This document shows positions 8,443-16,203 of a stretch of 64,000 nt of DNA, piece after piece. A program made the translations under genes and the position numbers. The notes beneath the pieces were generated by a model. The model saw only the letters and a program-made list of their open reading frames with translations. It was not told the origin of the DNA and did no database searches. Source of the stretch: 2-02-FULL-47-50 sp964479045 (GTDB taxonomy: Bacteria > Pseudomonadota > Gammaproteobacteria > Eutrophobiales > Eutrophobiaceae); the NCBI GenBank assembly GCA_964479045.1, contig CAYZJI010000002.1:186001-250000 (forward strand), read 5' to 3'. Position 1 is the stretch's first letter. Each line of letters opens with the position of its first letter.

Positions 8443-10471
8443 TTCTTCAGCAGTTACCACAATAGAAGTGCTTGCGACCGGCATGCAGACGACGGTGCAG
8501 GACTATCCCGGCCGTCTGGGTTACTGGGATGTGGGCGTGCCGCCGTCCGGTCCGATGGACAACCTGGCATTTTTATTGGGTAACCGGATTCTGGGGAATC
8601 CGGATCATGCAGCGGGACTCGAGATCACGTTTACCGGCCCAACCCTGAAATTTCACGGCCCATCTGTCATCGCACTGATCGGCGCACCCATGCAGGCCAC
8701 ACTCAATGACGCAGAAATACCGTTCTGGAGAGCGGTGAGTGTCAAGGCAGGGAGTGTTCTGAAAATTATCAGACTTACCGGCTACGGTGCGCGTGCTTAT
8801 TTATGCATACAACAGGGACTGGCCGTTGAGGAATATCTCGGCAGCCGTTCGACATTTACACTCGGACAATTCGGCGGATATCAGGGTCGGGCATTACAGC
8901 GTGGTGATGTATTGCAGATCGCAGCACAGCAGCCCGGCAATTGTCAGTATATTGCGGAAGATGTTATCCCGGTTTACCGGGAGCATTGGGATATCCATGT
9001 GCTCTATGGCCCGCATGGTGCGCCGGATTTTTTTACCACACAGGACATTGAAACCTTTTTCAACAGTGACTGGAAAGTCCATCATAACTCGAGCCGTACC
9101 GGCGTGAGACTGATTGGGCCGAAACCGCAATGGGCCCGTGCTGATGGCGGTGAGGCCGGTTTGCATCCTTCCAATATTCATGACAATGCCTATGCCATCG
9201 GTGCGATCGATTTCACCGGCGATATGCCGGTCATTCTCGGACCGGATGGCCCCAGCCTCGGCGGGTTTGTGTGCCCGGCCACAATCATCAAGGCGGATTT
9301 ATGGAAAATGGGACAACTCAAACCGGGCAATACCGTCCGGTTTATTCCGGTGGATCTGTATACCGCGAACCAGCTATATCGTATGCAACGGCAGGAGATC
9401 GTCACACTGACGCCAGCGGACACCATACCGGTGCGTATGGATGAATGTTCTCCGGCCATCCTGGCTCATGGGCAGTTTGCGGAAGACCTGCCGGAAGTTT
9501 GTTACCGCCTTTCCGGCGAAGACAATATTCTGGTTGAATATGGCCCGATGGCGCTGGATTTCAATCTGCGCTTTCGTGTGCATGCGCTGATGCAATGGAT
9601 CAAGGACAAACACATCTCCGGCATTATTGACCTTACGCCGGGGATACGCTCATTGCAAATCCACCATGACAATCTGGTATTGTCCACAGAGGCGCTGCTG
9701 GAATATCTCACACAGGCCGAAGGTGAATTGCCAGCGATAGCTGAAATGCAGGTGGCGTCGCGTATCGTGCATTTACCGTTGTCGTGGAACGATCCTTCCA
9801 CACGCAAGGCAATTGATATCTATATGCAGTCAGTGCGGGCCGATGCGCCGTGGTGTCCGAGCAATATTGAATTTATCCGCCGTATGAACGGGCTTGATTC
9901 GATTGATGAAGTGAAAGACATCGTATTTAACGCCAGCTATCTGGTGCTGGGGCTGGGTGATGTGTATCTGGGCGCGCCGGTCGCCACGCCACTCGATCCC
10001 CGGCACCGGCTGGTGACCACCAAATACAATCCGGCGCGCACCTGGACGCCGGAAAATGCAGTGGGTATTGGCGGGGCCTATCTTTGTGTGTATGGCATGG
10101 AGGGCCCCGGCGGTTATCAGTTTGTCGGCCGCACCCTGCAGATGTGGAACCACAATAATATTATCTCTGCAGAATTTGAAACCGGCAAACCATGGTTACT
10201 GCGTTTTTTTGACCAGATCCGTTTTTATCCGGTCACTGAAAATGAATTACTGGATATCCGTGAGAAATTTCCACAAGGAAAGTATCCATTGAAAATCGAA
10301 AATACGGTTTTCAACCTGAAAAACTACAACCGTTTTCTGCAGGACCATGAAAAATCGATCATAACATTCAAACAAAAACAGCAGGCCGCATTTGCGGCGG
10401 AACGGGAACGCTGGCAGCAAACCGGTGAAATGCGGGCAACCGGTGAACAGGCCGCGGTGTCTGCAGGTTAG
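8435..10471 (+). CDS. Stand-alone carboxyltransferase of urea/guanidine carboxylase (lacks BC and BCCP domains)
   Basis: Protein of 678 residues consisting of a KipA/AHS2-like half (about 8-320; TTVQDYPGRLGYWDVGVPP, GAPMQATLND, DFTGDMPVILGPDGPSLGG) and a KipI/AHS1-like half (about 340-600; SGEDNILVEYG, LTPGIRSLQI, GAYLCVYGMEGPGGYQFVGR), plus a tail. This is the carboxyltransferase part of urea/guanidine carboxylase, which normally has about 450 residues of biotin carboxylase before it and a biotin carrier domain after it. Neither is present: the start overlaps the previous gene by 8 nt and the next gene begins 6 nt after the stop. No MKM biotinylation motif is visible. It would need biotin carboxylase and carrier proteins encoded elsewhere, or work without biotin as 5-oxoprolinase PxpBC does. 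Confidence 0.88.
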   Translation: MSNSSAVTTIEVLATGMQTTVQDYPGRLGYWDVGVPPSGPMDNLAFLLGNRILGNPDHAAGLEITFTGPTLKFHGPSVIALIGAPMQATLNDAEIPFWRAVSVKAGSVLKIIRLTGYGARAYLCIQQGLAVEEYLGSRSTFTLGQFGGYQGRALQRGDVLQIAAQQPGNCQYIAEDVIPVYREHWDIHVLYGPHGAPDFFTTQDIETFFNSDWKVHHNSSRTGVRLIGPKPQWARADGGEAGLHPSNIHDNAYAIGAIDFTGDMPVILGPDGPSLGGFVCPATIIKADLWKMGQLKPGNTVRFIPVDLYTANQLYRMQRQEIVTLTPADTIPVRMDECSPAILAHGQFAEDLPEVCYRLSGEDNILVEYGPMALDFNLRFRVHALMQWIKDKHISGIIDLTPGIRSLQIHHDNLVLSTEALLEYLTQAEGELPAIAEMQVASRIVHLPLSWNDPSTRKAIDIYMQSVRADAPWCPSNIEFIRRMNGLDSIDEVKDIVFNASYLVLGLGDVYLGAPVATPLDPRHRLVTTKYNPARTWTPENAVGIGGAYLCVYGMEGPGGYQFVGRTLQMWNHNNIISAEFETGKPWLLRFFDQIRFYPVTENELLDIREKFPQGKYPLKIENTVFNLKNYNRFLQDHEKSIITFKQKQQAAFAAERERWQQTGEMRATGEQAAVSAG

Positions 10472-10477
10472 AAATTC

Positions 10478-12277
10478 ATGGGTGTCGATTATTCACTGGG
10501 TTTGCAGAGTTTACGCTTGCGTTATCAGTCCGGTGCATTGACTCCGGAGCAGCTGGTCCGCGATGTTCTCAACGGTATCGCTGATGATGAACATCATTGC
10601 TGGATCACGGTTCTGAACGAGCAACAGTTGCTTAGCTACGCCGGTGCCCTGAAAGAAAAAGATCCGGCCGCATTGCCATTGTACGGTGTGCCATTTGCGA
10701 TCAAGGACAATATTGATCTGGCAGGTGTGCCCACCACAGCAGCATGTCCGGAATTCGCCTGTACACCTGCCCGTTCGGCATTTATTGTGCAACGATTAAT
10801 CAATGCCGGTGCTATTCCCATCGGCAAAACCAACATGGATCAGTTTGCAACGGGCCTGGTGGGCACGCGTACGCCTTACGGGATCACCACCAATCCTTTC
10901 AACACGGACTACATCAGTGGCGGTTCCAGCTCGGGGTCTGCGGTTGCTGTCAGCACCGGCCTCGTGAGTTTTGCCCTTGGCACGGACACCGCCGGCTCCG
11001 GCCGGGTACCCGCGGCTTTCAATAATATTGTTGGATTCAAACCCACACGCGGATTAATAAGTACACAGGGGGTGGTTCCGGCTTGCCGGACACTCGATTG
11101 CATCAGTATTTTCGGATTGGGGATTGATGATCTCGGCACGATTTATTCCCTGATCAGGACACCCAACCCGGATGATCCCTGGTCTCGAACCGCACCATCA
11201 ACACAGGCTTCTGCCAGAACCAGTTTCAGATTTGGCGTGCCTGCAATTGCTGATCTGGAATTTTTCGGCAATGAGGAATACAGGAAGTTATTCGGGGCCT
11301 CCATCGAAAAATTTAAACAACTGGGCGGGCAGGCGCTGGAGATTGACTATCAACCCTTCACCAAGGCAGCGCAACTCCTGTATCAGGGGCCGTGGCTGGC
11401 CGAGCGCTATGCCTCCGTTCGCGAAGTGATTGAGAATAATCCCGGTGCCATGCATCCGGTGGTCAGAGACATTATCACGCCGGCCATTACAATTAATGCG
11501 GTGGATGTCTTTGAGAAAATGTATGAACTGACCAGGCTGAAATTGAAAACAGATCAGATATTGTCTGAAATGGATTTCCTGTTATTGCCCACTGCAGGGA
11601 CGCATTACAAAATAAACGAAGTCCTTGATGAACCGGTAAAACTCAATTCCAGTCTGGGGCTGTACACCAATTTCATGAACCTGCTGGATTACAGTGGCCT
11701 TGCATTACCGGCAGGGTTTACAAAACAGGGATTGCCCTTCGGCATCACACTGGTGGCCGGTACATTTCATGATCGATTGTTGCTGGATTACGGCAAACGC
11801 TATATGGGCCGCTATGAAGAAACCATGGGTGCAACTGGTTTCAAATCATGCCTGTATGACAAGGTGATTGTGCAACATGCCGATCATGACACTATTAATG
11901 TAGTGGTCTGCGGTGCACATATGTCCGGTATGGCATTAAACTCACAACTCACCGGGTGCAACGCAAGATTGATCAGCAAAACCCGCACGGCCGGCAAGTA
12001 TCGCTTGTTTGCACTGGCGGGTGGACCACCCTTCCGTCCCGGATTGGTGTTTGATAATCAAGGGGGGAGTCATATCGAAGTTGAGGTCTGGGCCCTGCCA
12101 AAAGATCAATTGGCTGATTTTATTTCCCAGGTGCCCGCGCCATTGGGGTTTGGCCGCGTAGAACTGGAAGATGGCAATCATGAATTGGGGTTTATCTGTG
12201 AACCGCGTGGGTTTACGGGAGCAGAAGAGATTACTCACCTCGGCAGCTGGCGCGTTTATATGGCCAGCAAGCGATGA
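10478..12277 (+). CDS. atzF: Allophanate hydrolase
   Basis: Two-domain allophanate hydrolase, 599 residues. Residues 1 to about 440 are an amidase-signature domain with the Ser-cisSer-Lys set: K76 in AIKDNID, the serine loop SGGSSSGSA (about 148-155) and S174 in GTDTAGSGR. Residues about 465-599 are the AtzF C-terminal domain (VVVCGAHMSGM, then GSWRVYMASKR at the end) that acts on N-carboxyurea. Together they turn allophanate into two ammonia and two CO2. It closes the riboswitch-controlled gene set and converges on ubiK with only 2 bp between stops. Confidence 0.95.
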   Translation: MGVDYSLGLQSLRLRYQSGALTPEQLVRDVLNGIADDEHHCWITVLNEQQLLSYAGALKEKDPAALPLYGVPFAIKDNIDLAGVPTTAACPEFACTPARSAFIVQRLINAGAIPIGKTNMDQFATGLVGTRTPYGITTNPFNTDYISGGSSSGSAVAVSTGLVSFALGTDTAGSGRVPAAFNNIVGFKPTRGLISTQGVVPACRTLDCISIFGLGIDDLGTIYSLIRTPNPDDPWSRTAPSTQASARTSFRFGVPAIADLEFFGNEEYRKLFGASIEKFKQLGGQALEIDYQPFTKAAQLLYQGPWLAERYASVREVIENNPGAMHPVVRDIITPAITINAVDVFEKMYELTRLKLKTDQILSEMDFLLLPTAGTHYKINEVLDEPVKLNSSLGLYTNFMNLLDYSGLALPAGFTKQGLPFGITLVAGTFHDRLLLDYGKRYMGRYEETMGATGFKSCLYDKVIVQHADHDTINVVVCGAHMSGMALNSQLTGCNARLISKTRTAGKYRLFALAGGPPFRPGLVFDNQGGSHIEVEVWALPKDQLADFISQVPAPLGFGRVELEDGNHELGFICEPRGFTGAEEITHLGSWRVYMASKR

Positions 12278-12279
12278 GT

Positions 12280-12540
12280 TCAGGATGTATTTTTTTTAAG
12301 TAACTGCTGTTCGAGTTCGGCGAGTTGTTTTTCCATCTCCTCCAGTTTTTCCCGGGTCCGCTGGAGCAGGGCAGACTGCACCTCATATTCTTCCCGCGTG
12401 ACCAGATCCATTTTGCTGAAACCTGCGGATAACGCCGCCCGCATATTTTTTTCGATGTCCTGTTTTATCTGGGCGACATCTGCGGGCAGGCTGGCAAGTA
12501 CACGCTGGATAACCTGATCAAAATTGGGCTTGTCATTCAT
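12280..12540 (-). CDS. ubiK: Accessory factor UbiK (BMFP/YqiC family)
   Basis: Small coiled-coil protein of 86 residues that assists the soluble ubiquinone biosynthesis complex in gammaproteobacteria. The family pattern NFDQVIQRVLASLPADV is followed by an amphipathic region and a C-terminal heptad coiled coil (LLQRTREKLEEMEKQLAEL). The frame is open 61 codons further upstream, but homology starts at the Met of MNDKPNF and GGGAG lies about 10 nt before it, so 12540 is the start. The reading-frame extension overlaps the NtrC-like sites and is not considered coding. Confidence 0.88.
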   Translation of the reverse strand: MNDKPNFDQVIQRVLASLPADVAQIKQDIEKNMRAALSAGFSKMDLVTREEYEVQSALLQRTREKLEEMEKQLAELEQQLLKKNTS

Positions 12541-12656
12541 CGAAACATAACTCCCGGAATTAGTTGAATACTGCATCAGACCTGTTTCTGAATTTTTCTT
12601 GTCATATGCCGGAATTTTAGCATTTTTCAAAACCAGCCCTGTTTTTGCGGCTTCAG

Positions 12657-12701
12657 GCACAGTTTCCGTGCGATAACGAAACATGCGCACCGAATTAGTG
12701 C
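12657..12701 (+). promoter_or_regulatory. Tandem NtrC-type enhancer sites
   Basis: Two dyads with the NtrC pattern GCAC-N7-GTGC: GCACagtttccGTGC (12657-12671) and GCACcgaattaGTGC (12687-12701). Their centres are 30 bp apart, about three helical turns, and about 123 and 153 bp upstream of the expected start of the sigma-54-type promoter. This is close to the classical glnA arrangement. NtrC control of the downstream porin-PII-AmtB genes is inferred. Confidence 0.72.
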
Positions 12702-12790
12702 AAATGATCTTGGCGGTGATCATACTGTTTTTACTGTTTAAGTTTAATAAAATACTTTAAATACATGTTTTTACATATATATTATGTATA

Positions 12791-12806
12791 TGGCATAGAA
12801 CATGCC
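12791..12806 (+). promoter_or_regulatory. Sigma-54-type (-24/-12) promoter
   Basis: TGGCATAGAACATGCC has the invariant GG-N10-GC spacing of RpoN promoters. It agrees with TGGCA at -24, while the -12 part (ATGCC) is one base from TTGC. It sits 84 nt upstream of the porin ATG and downstream of the paired NtrC-like sites. Confidence 0.65.
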
Positions 12807-12889
12807 TTTAACACTGCAGATTAGTAAATGGCCATTTACTGATGTGTTTTATTTCACTTTTTTGTACAGCACTTGTTTAGAGGGGATTA

Positions 12890-13645
12890 ATGATGATTAA
12901 GAAAAGCTTAAGCAAATTAAGTTGTGTGATAGCGACCGCACTGGTGGTGTCTGCCCCTGTGGCGTCTGCTGAAGATTCACCGCATGTGATCAGTTCCACG
13001 GTCACGTTTACAACAGATTACATGTTCCGCGGCGTTTCACAGACGGACAGATTGCCGGCAGCCCAGGGCAGCATTGATTACACCTACACGCCCTATGGTT
13101 TTTATGCCGGGGTCTGGGGTTCCAATGTAGACGATGCTTTTGTCTCTGATGGCAACATTGAGATTGATGTCTATGGCGGTTTCCGTGGCGCATTCTCCAA
13201 TGGTATCGGTTGGGACATCGGCGGTTTGTATTACGCCTATCCGGGTGAAAGTTATGATCCGGGCCCGGATTATGCCGAAGTCAAGGGCGGTCTGAGCTAC
13301 ACCTTCTCTGATGTTCAGTTCTCACCGGCCGTCAGTGCAACCCTGTATTACTCACCGGATTACACCTATGAAACCGGTGATTCAATCTATGTGGATGGTG
13401 CGCTGGGATTGACGCTTCCGTATGACATGAGCCTCGGTTTTCACATCGGTTATCTTGATGTGGATGTGCCCGGTTCCGTCTATGACTGGAAGGTTGGTCT
13501 GAGCAAATCATTTGCCGGCATGGTGTTCAACGTCAGTTATTACGATGTGGGTGGTGACGATGAAGGCAATTACTGCTTCCCTCCGCTTTCCTATGATGGC
13601 GAGTGCGAAGGCAGTGTAGTGTTTAGCGTTTCACGGACTTTCTGA
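12890..13645 (+). CDS. TorF family putative porin
   Basis: Outer-membrane beta-barrel candidate of 251 residues. A signal peptide (residues 1-27, ending VASAE) is followed by the family opening VTFTTDYMFRGVSQT, alternating aromatic strands and a C-terminal SVVFSVSRTF ending in Phe as in outer-membrane proteins. The TorF/Gcw_chp family often neighbours PII and ammonium transporter genes. Position directly after the NtrC/RpoN elements and before glnK suggests nitrogen-regulated passage of a small nitrogen solute across the outer membrane; that role is inferred. GAGGGG lies upstream of the ATG; a second ATG follows immediately. Confidence 0.85.
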   Translation: MMIKKSLSKLSCVIATALVVSAPVASAEDSPHVISSTVTFTTDYMFRGVSQTDRLPAAQGSIDYTYTPYGFYAGVWGSNVDDAFVSDGNIEIDVYGGFRGAFSNGIGWDIGGLYYAYPGESYDPGPDYAEVKGGLSYTFSDVQFSPAVSATLYYSPDYTYETGDSIYVDGALGLTLPYDMSLGFHIGYLDVDVPGSVYDWKVGLSKSFAGMVFNVSYYDVGGDDEGNYCFPPLSYDGECEGSVVFSVSRTF

Positions 13646-13675
13646 TTCACCAGCGTTTAATTCTTTGTTAATGCT

Positions 13676-13700
13676 CCCCCCGTCCGTCCCGGACGGGGGG
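13676..13700 (+). other. Perfect 10-bp GC hairpin between porin and glnK
   Basis: CCCCCCGTCC (13676-13685) pairs fully with GGACGGGGGG (13691-13700) around a 5-nt loop. There is no T-run. The AGGAGG of glnK begins 9 nt later. It may act as an mRNA stabiliser or processing site setting the porin/PII ratio. Confidence 0.6.
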
Positions 13701-13722
13701 CAATCTACAGGAGGAAGTTTCC

Positions 13723-14061
13723 ATGAAGTTGGTTACAGCGATTATCAAGCCTTTCAAACTCGATGATGTGCGAGAGGCGTTATCGGAGATAGGAGTGCAG
13801 GGCATGACCGTATCCGAAGTCAAGGGATTCGGCCGCCAGAAAGGGCACACCGAACTTTACCGGGGCGCTGAATACATCGTGGACTTTTTGCCCAAGATCA
13901 AACTCGAAGTTGCGGTCGCCGATAACGTCACCGACAAGGTGATCGAGGCGATATCGAAGGCCGCCAACACCGGCAAGATTGGTGACGGCAAGATTTTCAT
14001 ATTAAACCTGGACCAGGCCGTGCGTATCCGTACCGGCGAAACTGGCTCAGAGGCGTTATGA
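13723..14061 (+). CDS. glnK: Nitrogen regulatory protein PII (GlnK-type)
   Basis: PII signal-transduction protein, 112 residues, binding ATP/ADP and 2-oxoglutarate and controlling ammonium transport. The T-loop KGHTELYRGAEY carries Y51, the uridylylation site. The C-terminal signature NTGKIGDGKIFI is intact. The start has a consensus AGGAGG upstream. It is placed directly before an amtB gene with a 4-nt overlap to an alternative upstream start and 17 nt to the preferred one, the usual GlnK-AmtB pairing. Confidence 0.95.
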   Translation: MKLVTAIIKPFKLDDVREALSEIGVQGMTVSEVKGFGRQKGHTELYRGAEYIVDFLPKIKLEVAVADNVTDKVIEAISKAANTGKIGDGKIFILNLDQAVRIRTGETGSEAL

Positions 14062-14078
14062 CAAGGGGGATTCTAGAA

Positions 14079-15629
14079 ATGAAATTGTTCAAGAGCATAT
14101 TGTTAACGTCTCTGCTGGCGTTTAACTTTGCCGGTCCTGCCCTGGCGGAGGAAGCACCTGTGGATGCTGCTCCAGCCGTTGAAGAAGCAGCACCGGTGAT
14201 TGTAGAAACTGTGGAAGCAGTCGTTGAAGAAGTCGCGCCTGTGCTGGAAGCGGTTGTTCCTGAAGCGGCTGCTGAAGAAGCATCGGCAGAAGAAGCCCCT
14301 CCGGCACCGACTCCAGACAAAGGTGACATTGCCTGGATGCTGGTAAGCACAGCCCTGGTTTTGATGATGAGCGTACCCGCTCTCGCCCTGTTTTATGGCG
14401 GTATGGTACGCAGCAAAAACATGCTGTCGAGTCTTATGCAGGTCTTCGTTGTGTTTTCATTGATTACAGTTCTATGGTGTGTGTACGGTTACAGTCTCGC
14501 CTTTACAGAGGGTAATGCCTTTTTCGGTGGCATGAGTCGTGCCTTCCTTGCCGGAACGTTTGATGGCAGTACGTTCTCCATGGGTGCCACCTTCTCCAAA
14601 GGTGTAGTGATTCCTGAACTGCTGTTTGTCGCATTCCAGGCAACGTTTGCTGCAATCACCTGCTGTCTGATTCTGGGTGCTGTAGCAGAACGCATGAAAT
14701 TTTCTGCGGTGCTTATGTTTGTGGTGATCTGGTTTACCTTTGCCTATGCGCCAATGGCCCACATGGTCTGGTGGTGGATGGGTCCGGATGCCTACACCGA
14801 TCCGAGTGTGGTCGATGCCATGAACGCCAAAGCCGGTCAGATCTGGCAGTGGGGTGCGCTGGACTTCGCTGGTGGTACGGTCGTACACATCAACGCTGGT
14901 GTGGCGGGTCTGGTCGCTGCTTATGTACTGGGCAAGCGCGTGGGTTACGGCAAGGAAGCAATCAAGCCGCATAACCTGCCGATGACCATGATCGGTGCCT
15001 CCTTACTGTGGATGGGTTGGTTCGGTTTCAATGCCGGTTCGGCATTGGAGTCCGGTAACTTTGCGGTTCTCGCCTTCATCAATACTTATCTGGCAACATC
15101 CTGTGCCGTATTGTCCTGGACTTTTGGTGAATGGTTGTTCAAGGGTAAGCCCTCCATGCTGGGTGCGGCTTCAGGTGCAGTGGCCGGTCTGGTTGCCATC
15201 ACACCTGCGGCAGGTAACGTCGGTATACAGGGTGCATTCGTCATCGGTATAGCTGCCGGTCTGGTGTGCCTCTGGGGCGTAACCGGCCTGAAGAAAATGC
15301 TCAAGGTGGATGATTCACTGGACGTGTTCGGTGTTCATGCCGTCGGCGGTATTCTGGGCGCGCTGCTGACCGGTGTATTCAATTCACCGAGCCTTGGTGG
15401 TCCGGGACTGGTCACGAGCTGGGTCGATGTGAGCATGGGTTACCCGGGCATTCCTGCCCAGGTCTGGATTCAGTTCAAGGCGGTTATGCTGACTGTGGTG
15501 TGGACCTCTGTAGTGGCTCTGGTGGCCCTGTACATCACCAAGGCACTGGTTGGCCTGCGTGTGGCGGAAGATGTCGAACGTGAAGGTCTCGACGTCAACG
15601 AACACGGTGAAAGTGCCTATCAGCCGTAA
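14079..15629 (+). CDS. amtB: Ammonium transporter AmtB with acidic N-terminal extension
   Basis: Eleven-helix Amt/MEP/Rh ammonium channel, 516 residues. Core features: the twin-histidine pore pair in DFAGGTVVHINAG and VFGVHAVGG, PHNLPMTMIGASLLWMGWFGFNAG, and a C-terminal tail for PII docking. ATG at 14079 is chosen over 14058 because AAGGGGG lies upstream and a signal peptide (MKLFKSILL to ALAEE) follows directly. Between it and the first channel helix are about 65 residues rich in Ala, Glu, Val and Pro. This segment is unusual for AmtB and should be periplasmic. A strong terminator follows the gene. Confidence 0.93.
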   Translation: MKLFKSILLTSLLAFNFAGPALAEEAPVDAAPAVEEAAPVIVETVEAVVEEVAPVLEAVVPEAAAEEASAEEAPPAPTPDKGDIAWMLVSTALVLMMSVPALALFYGGMVRSKNMLSSLMQVFVVFSLITVLWCVYGYSLAFTEGNAFFGGMSRAFLAGTFDGSTFSMGATFSKGVVIPELLFVAFQATFAAITCCLILGAVAERMKFSAVLMFVVIWFTFAYAPMAHMVWWWMGPDAYTDPSVVDAMNAKAGQIWQWGALDFAGGTVVHINAGVAGLVAAYVLGKRVGYGKEAIKPHNLPMTMIGASLLWMGWFGFNAGSALESGNFAVLAFINTYLATSCAVLSWTFGEWLFKGKPSMLGAASGAVAGLVAITPAAGNVGIQGAFVIGIAAGLVCLWGVTGLKKMLKVDDSLDVFGVHAVGGILGALLTGVFNSPSLGGPGLVTSWVDVSMGYPGIPAQVWIQFKAVMLTVVWTSVVALVALYITKALVGLRVAEDVEREGLDVNEHGESAYQP

Positions 15630-15660
15630 TATATCCCTCAAGCAGTTGTTTAGCTGACAA

Positions 15661-15688
15661 ACGGGCGCCACGCGGCGCCCGTTTTTTT
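15661..15688 (+). terminator. Rho-independent terminator after amtB
   Basis: ACGGGCGCC (15661-15669) pairs with GGCGCCCGT (15674-15682), followed by a run of seven T. It separates the first glnK-amtB unit from the second. Confidence 0.92.
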
Positions 15689-15724
15689 GTGCAACTTCTA
15701 TAGTCAGTTCTGGCTATCCATGCG

Positions 15725-15774
15725 TGCACCAGTTTGAATTAATTGCTATTCTCTGGTGCGCACAGTAACAGTGC
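15725..15774 (+). promoter_or_regulatory. NtrC-like operator region before second PII gene
   Basis: It contains TGCACCA (15725-15731) and TGGTGC (15754-15759) as separated inverted half-sites, and a full GCACagtaacaGTGC dyad (15760-15774). No GG-N10-GC promoter was found between it and the PII start, so the promoter type is open. Confidence 0.45.
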
Positions 15775-15838
15775 GAATTATGAAGACCGGATTGCCAGAG
15801 TGGCAGCGGAAATTTTGATGGCCGGGAGGGGCGCCGTT

Positions 15839-16177
15839 ATGAAATTACTGACCGCAATAATCAAACCATTCAAGCTCGATGACGTGCGAGACGAGTTATC
15901 CAAAATCGGAATCAAAGGCCTGACTGCCACCGAAGTCAAGGGGTTTGGCCGGCAGAAGGGACACACAGAACTGTATCGTGGAGCGGAATACGTTGTCGAT
16001 TTTTTGCCCAAAACCAAGGTGGAAATTGCTATTGACGACGACATGGTCGAGGCCGCAATTCAGGCCATCAGCCGTGTTGCCAATACCGGCAAGATTGGTG
16101 ACGGCAAGATCTTTGTCTATAACCTTGAGCAGGTCATTCGCATCCGGACGGGTGAAACCGGTTCGGAGGCCCTCTGA
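15839..16177 (+). CDS. Nitrogen regulatory protein PII, second copy
   Basis: PII protein of 112 residues, very similar to the copy at 13723. Y51 in the T-loop (KGHTELYRGAEY) and the NTGKIGDGKIF signature are conserved. ATG at 15839 is preceded by GGGAGGGG; the longer frame from 15743 is not supported by homology. It precedes a second ammonium transporter by 26 bp. GlnB or GlnK cannot be told apart by sequence alone; linkage to amt favours a GlnK-like role. Confidence 0.94.
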   Translation: MKLLTAIIKPFKLDDVRDELSKIGIKGLTATEVKGFGRQKGHTELYRGAEYVVDFLPKTKVEIAIDDDMVEAAIQAISRVANTGKIGDGKIFVYNLEQVIRIRTGETGSEAL

Positions 16178-16203
16178 AACCGGAAACACTGGGGAGAACA
16201 ACA

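Larger units (their letters stand above)
12541..12889. other. 349-bp divergent intergenic region
   Basis: AT-rich toward the right (12721-12790 is mostly A/T). It holds the ubiK leader, two NtrC-like dyads and a sigma-54-type promoter, each listed separately. No small gene or RNA was recognised. Confidence 0.7.

Noticed and set aside
8435..8460. Frameshift hiding the biotin carboxylase domain of the carboxylase
   Set aside because: The preceding DNA is fully occupied by an intact DUF1989 gene overlapping by 8 nt, so there is no remnant to join.
12541..12723. N-terminal extension of ubiK by 61 codons
   Set aside because: Homology begins at 12540, a ribosome site precedes it, and the extension overlaps the NtrC-like sites.
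15689..15838. Sigma-54 promoter before the second PII gene
   Set aside because: Each GG in the region was checked for GC ten bases downstream; none fits.
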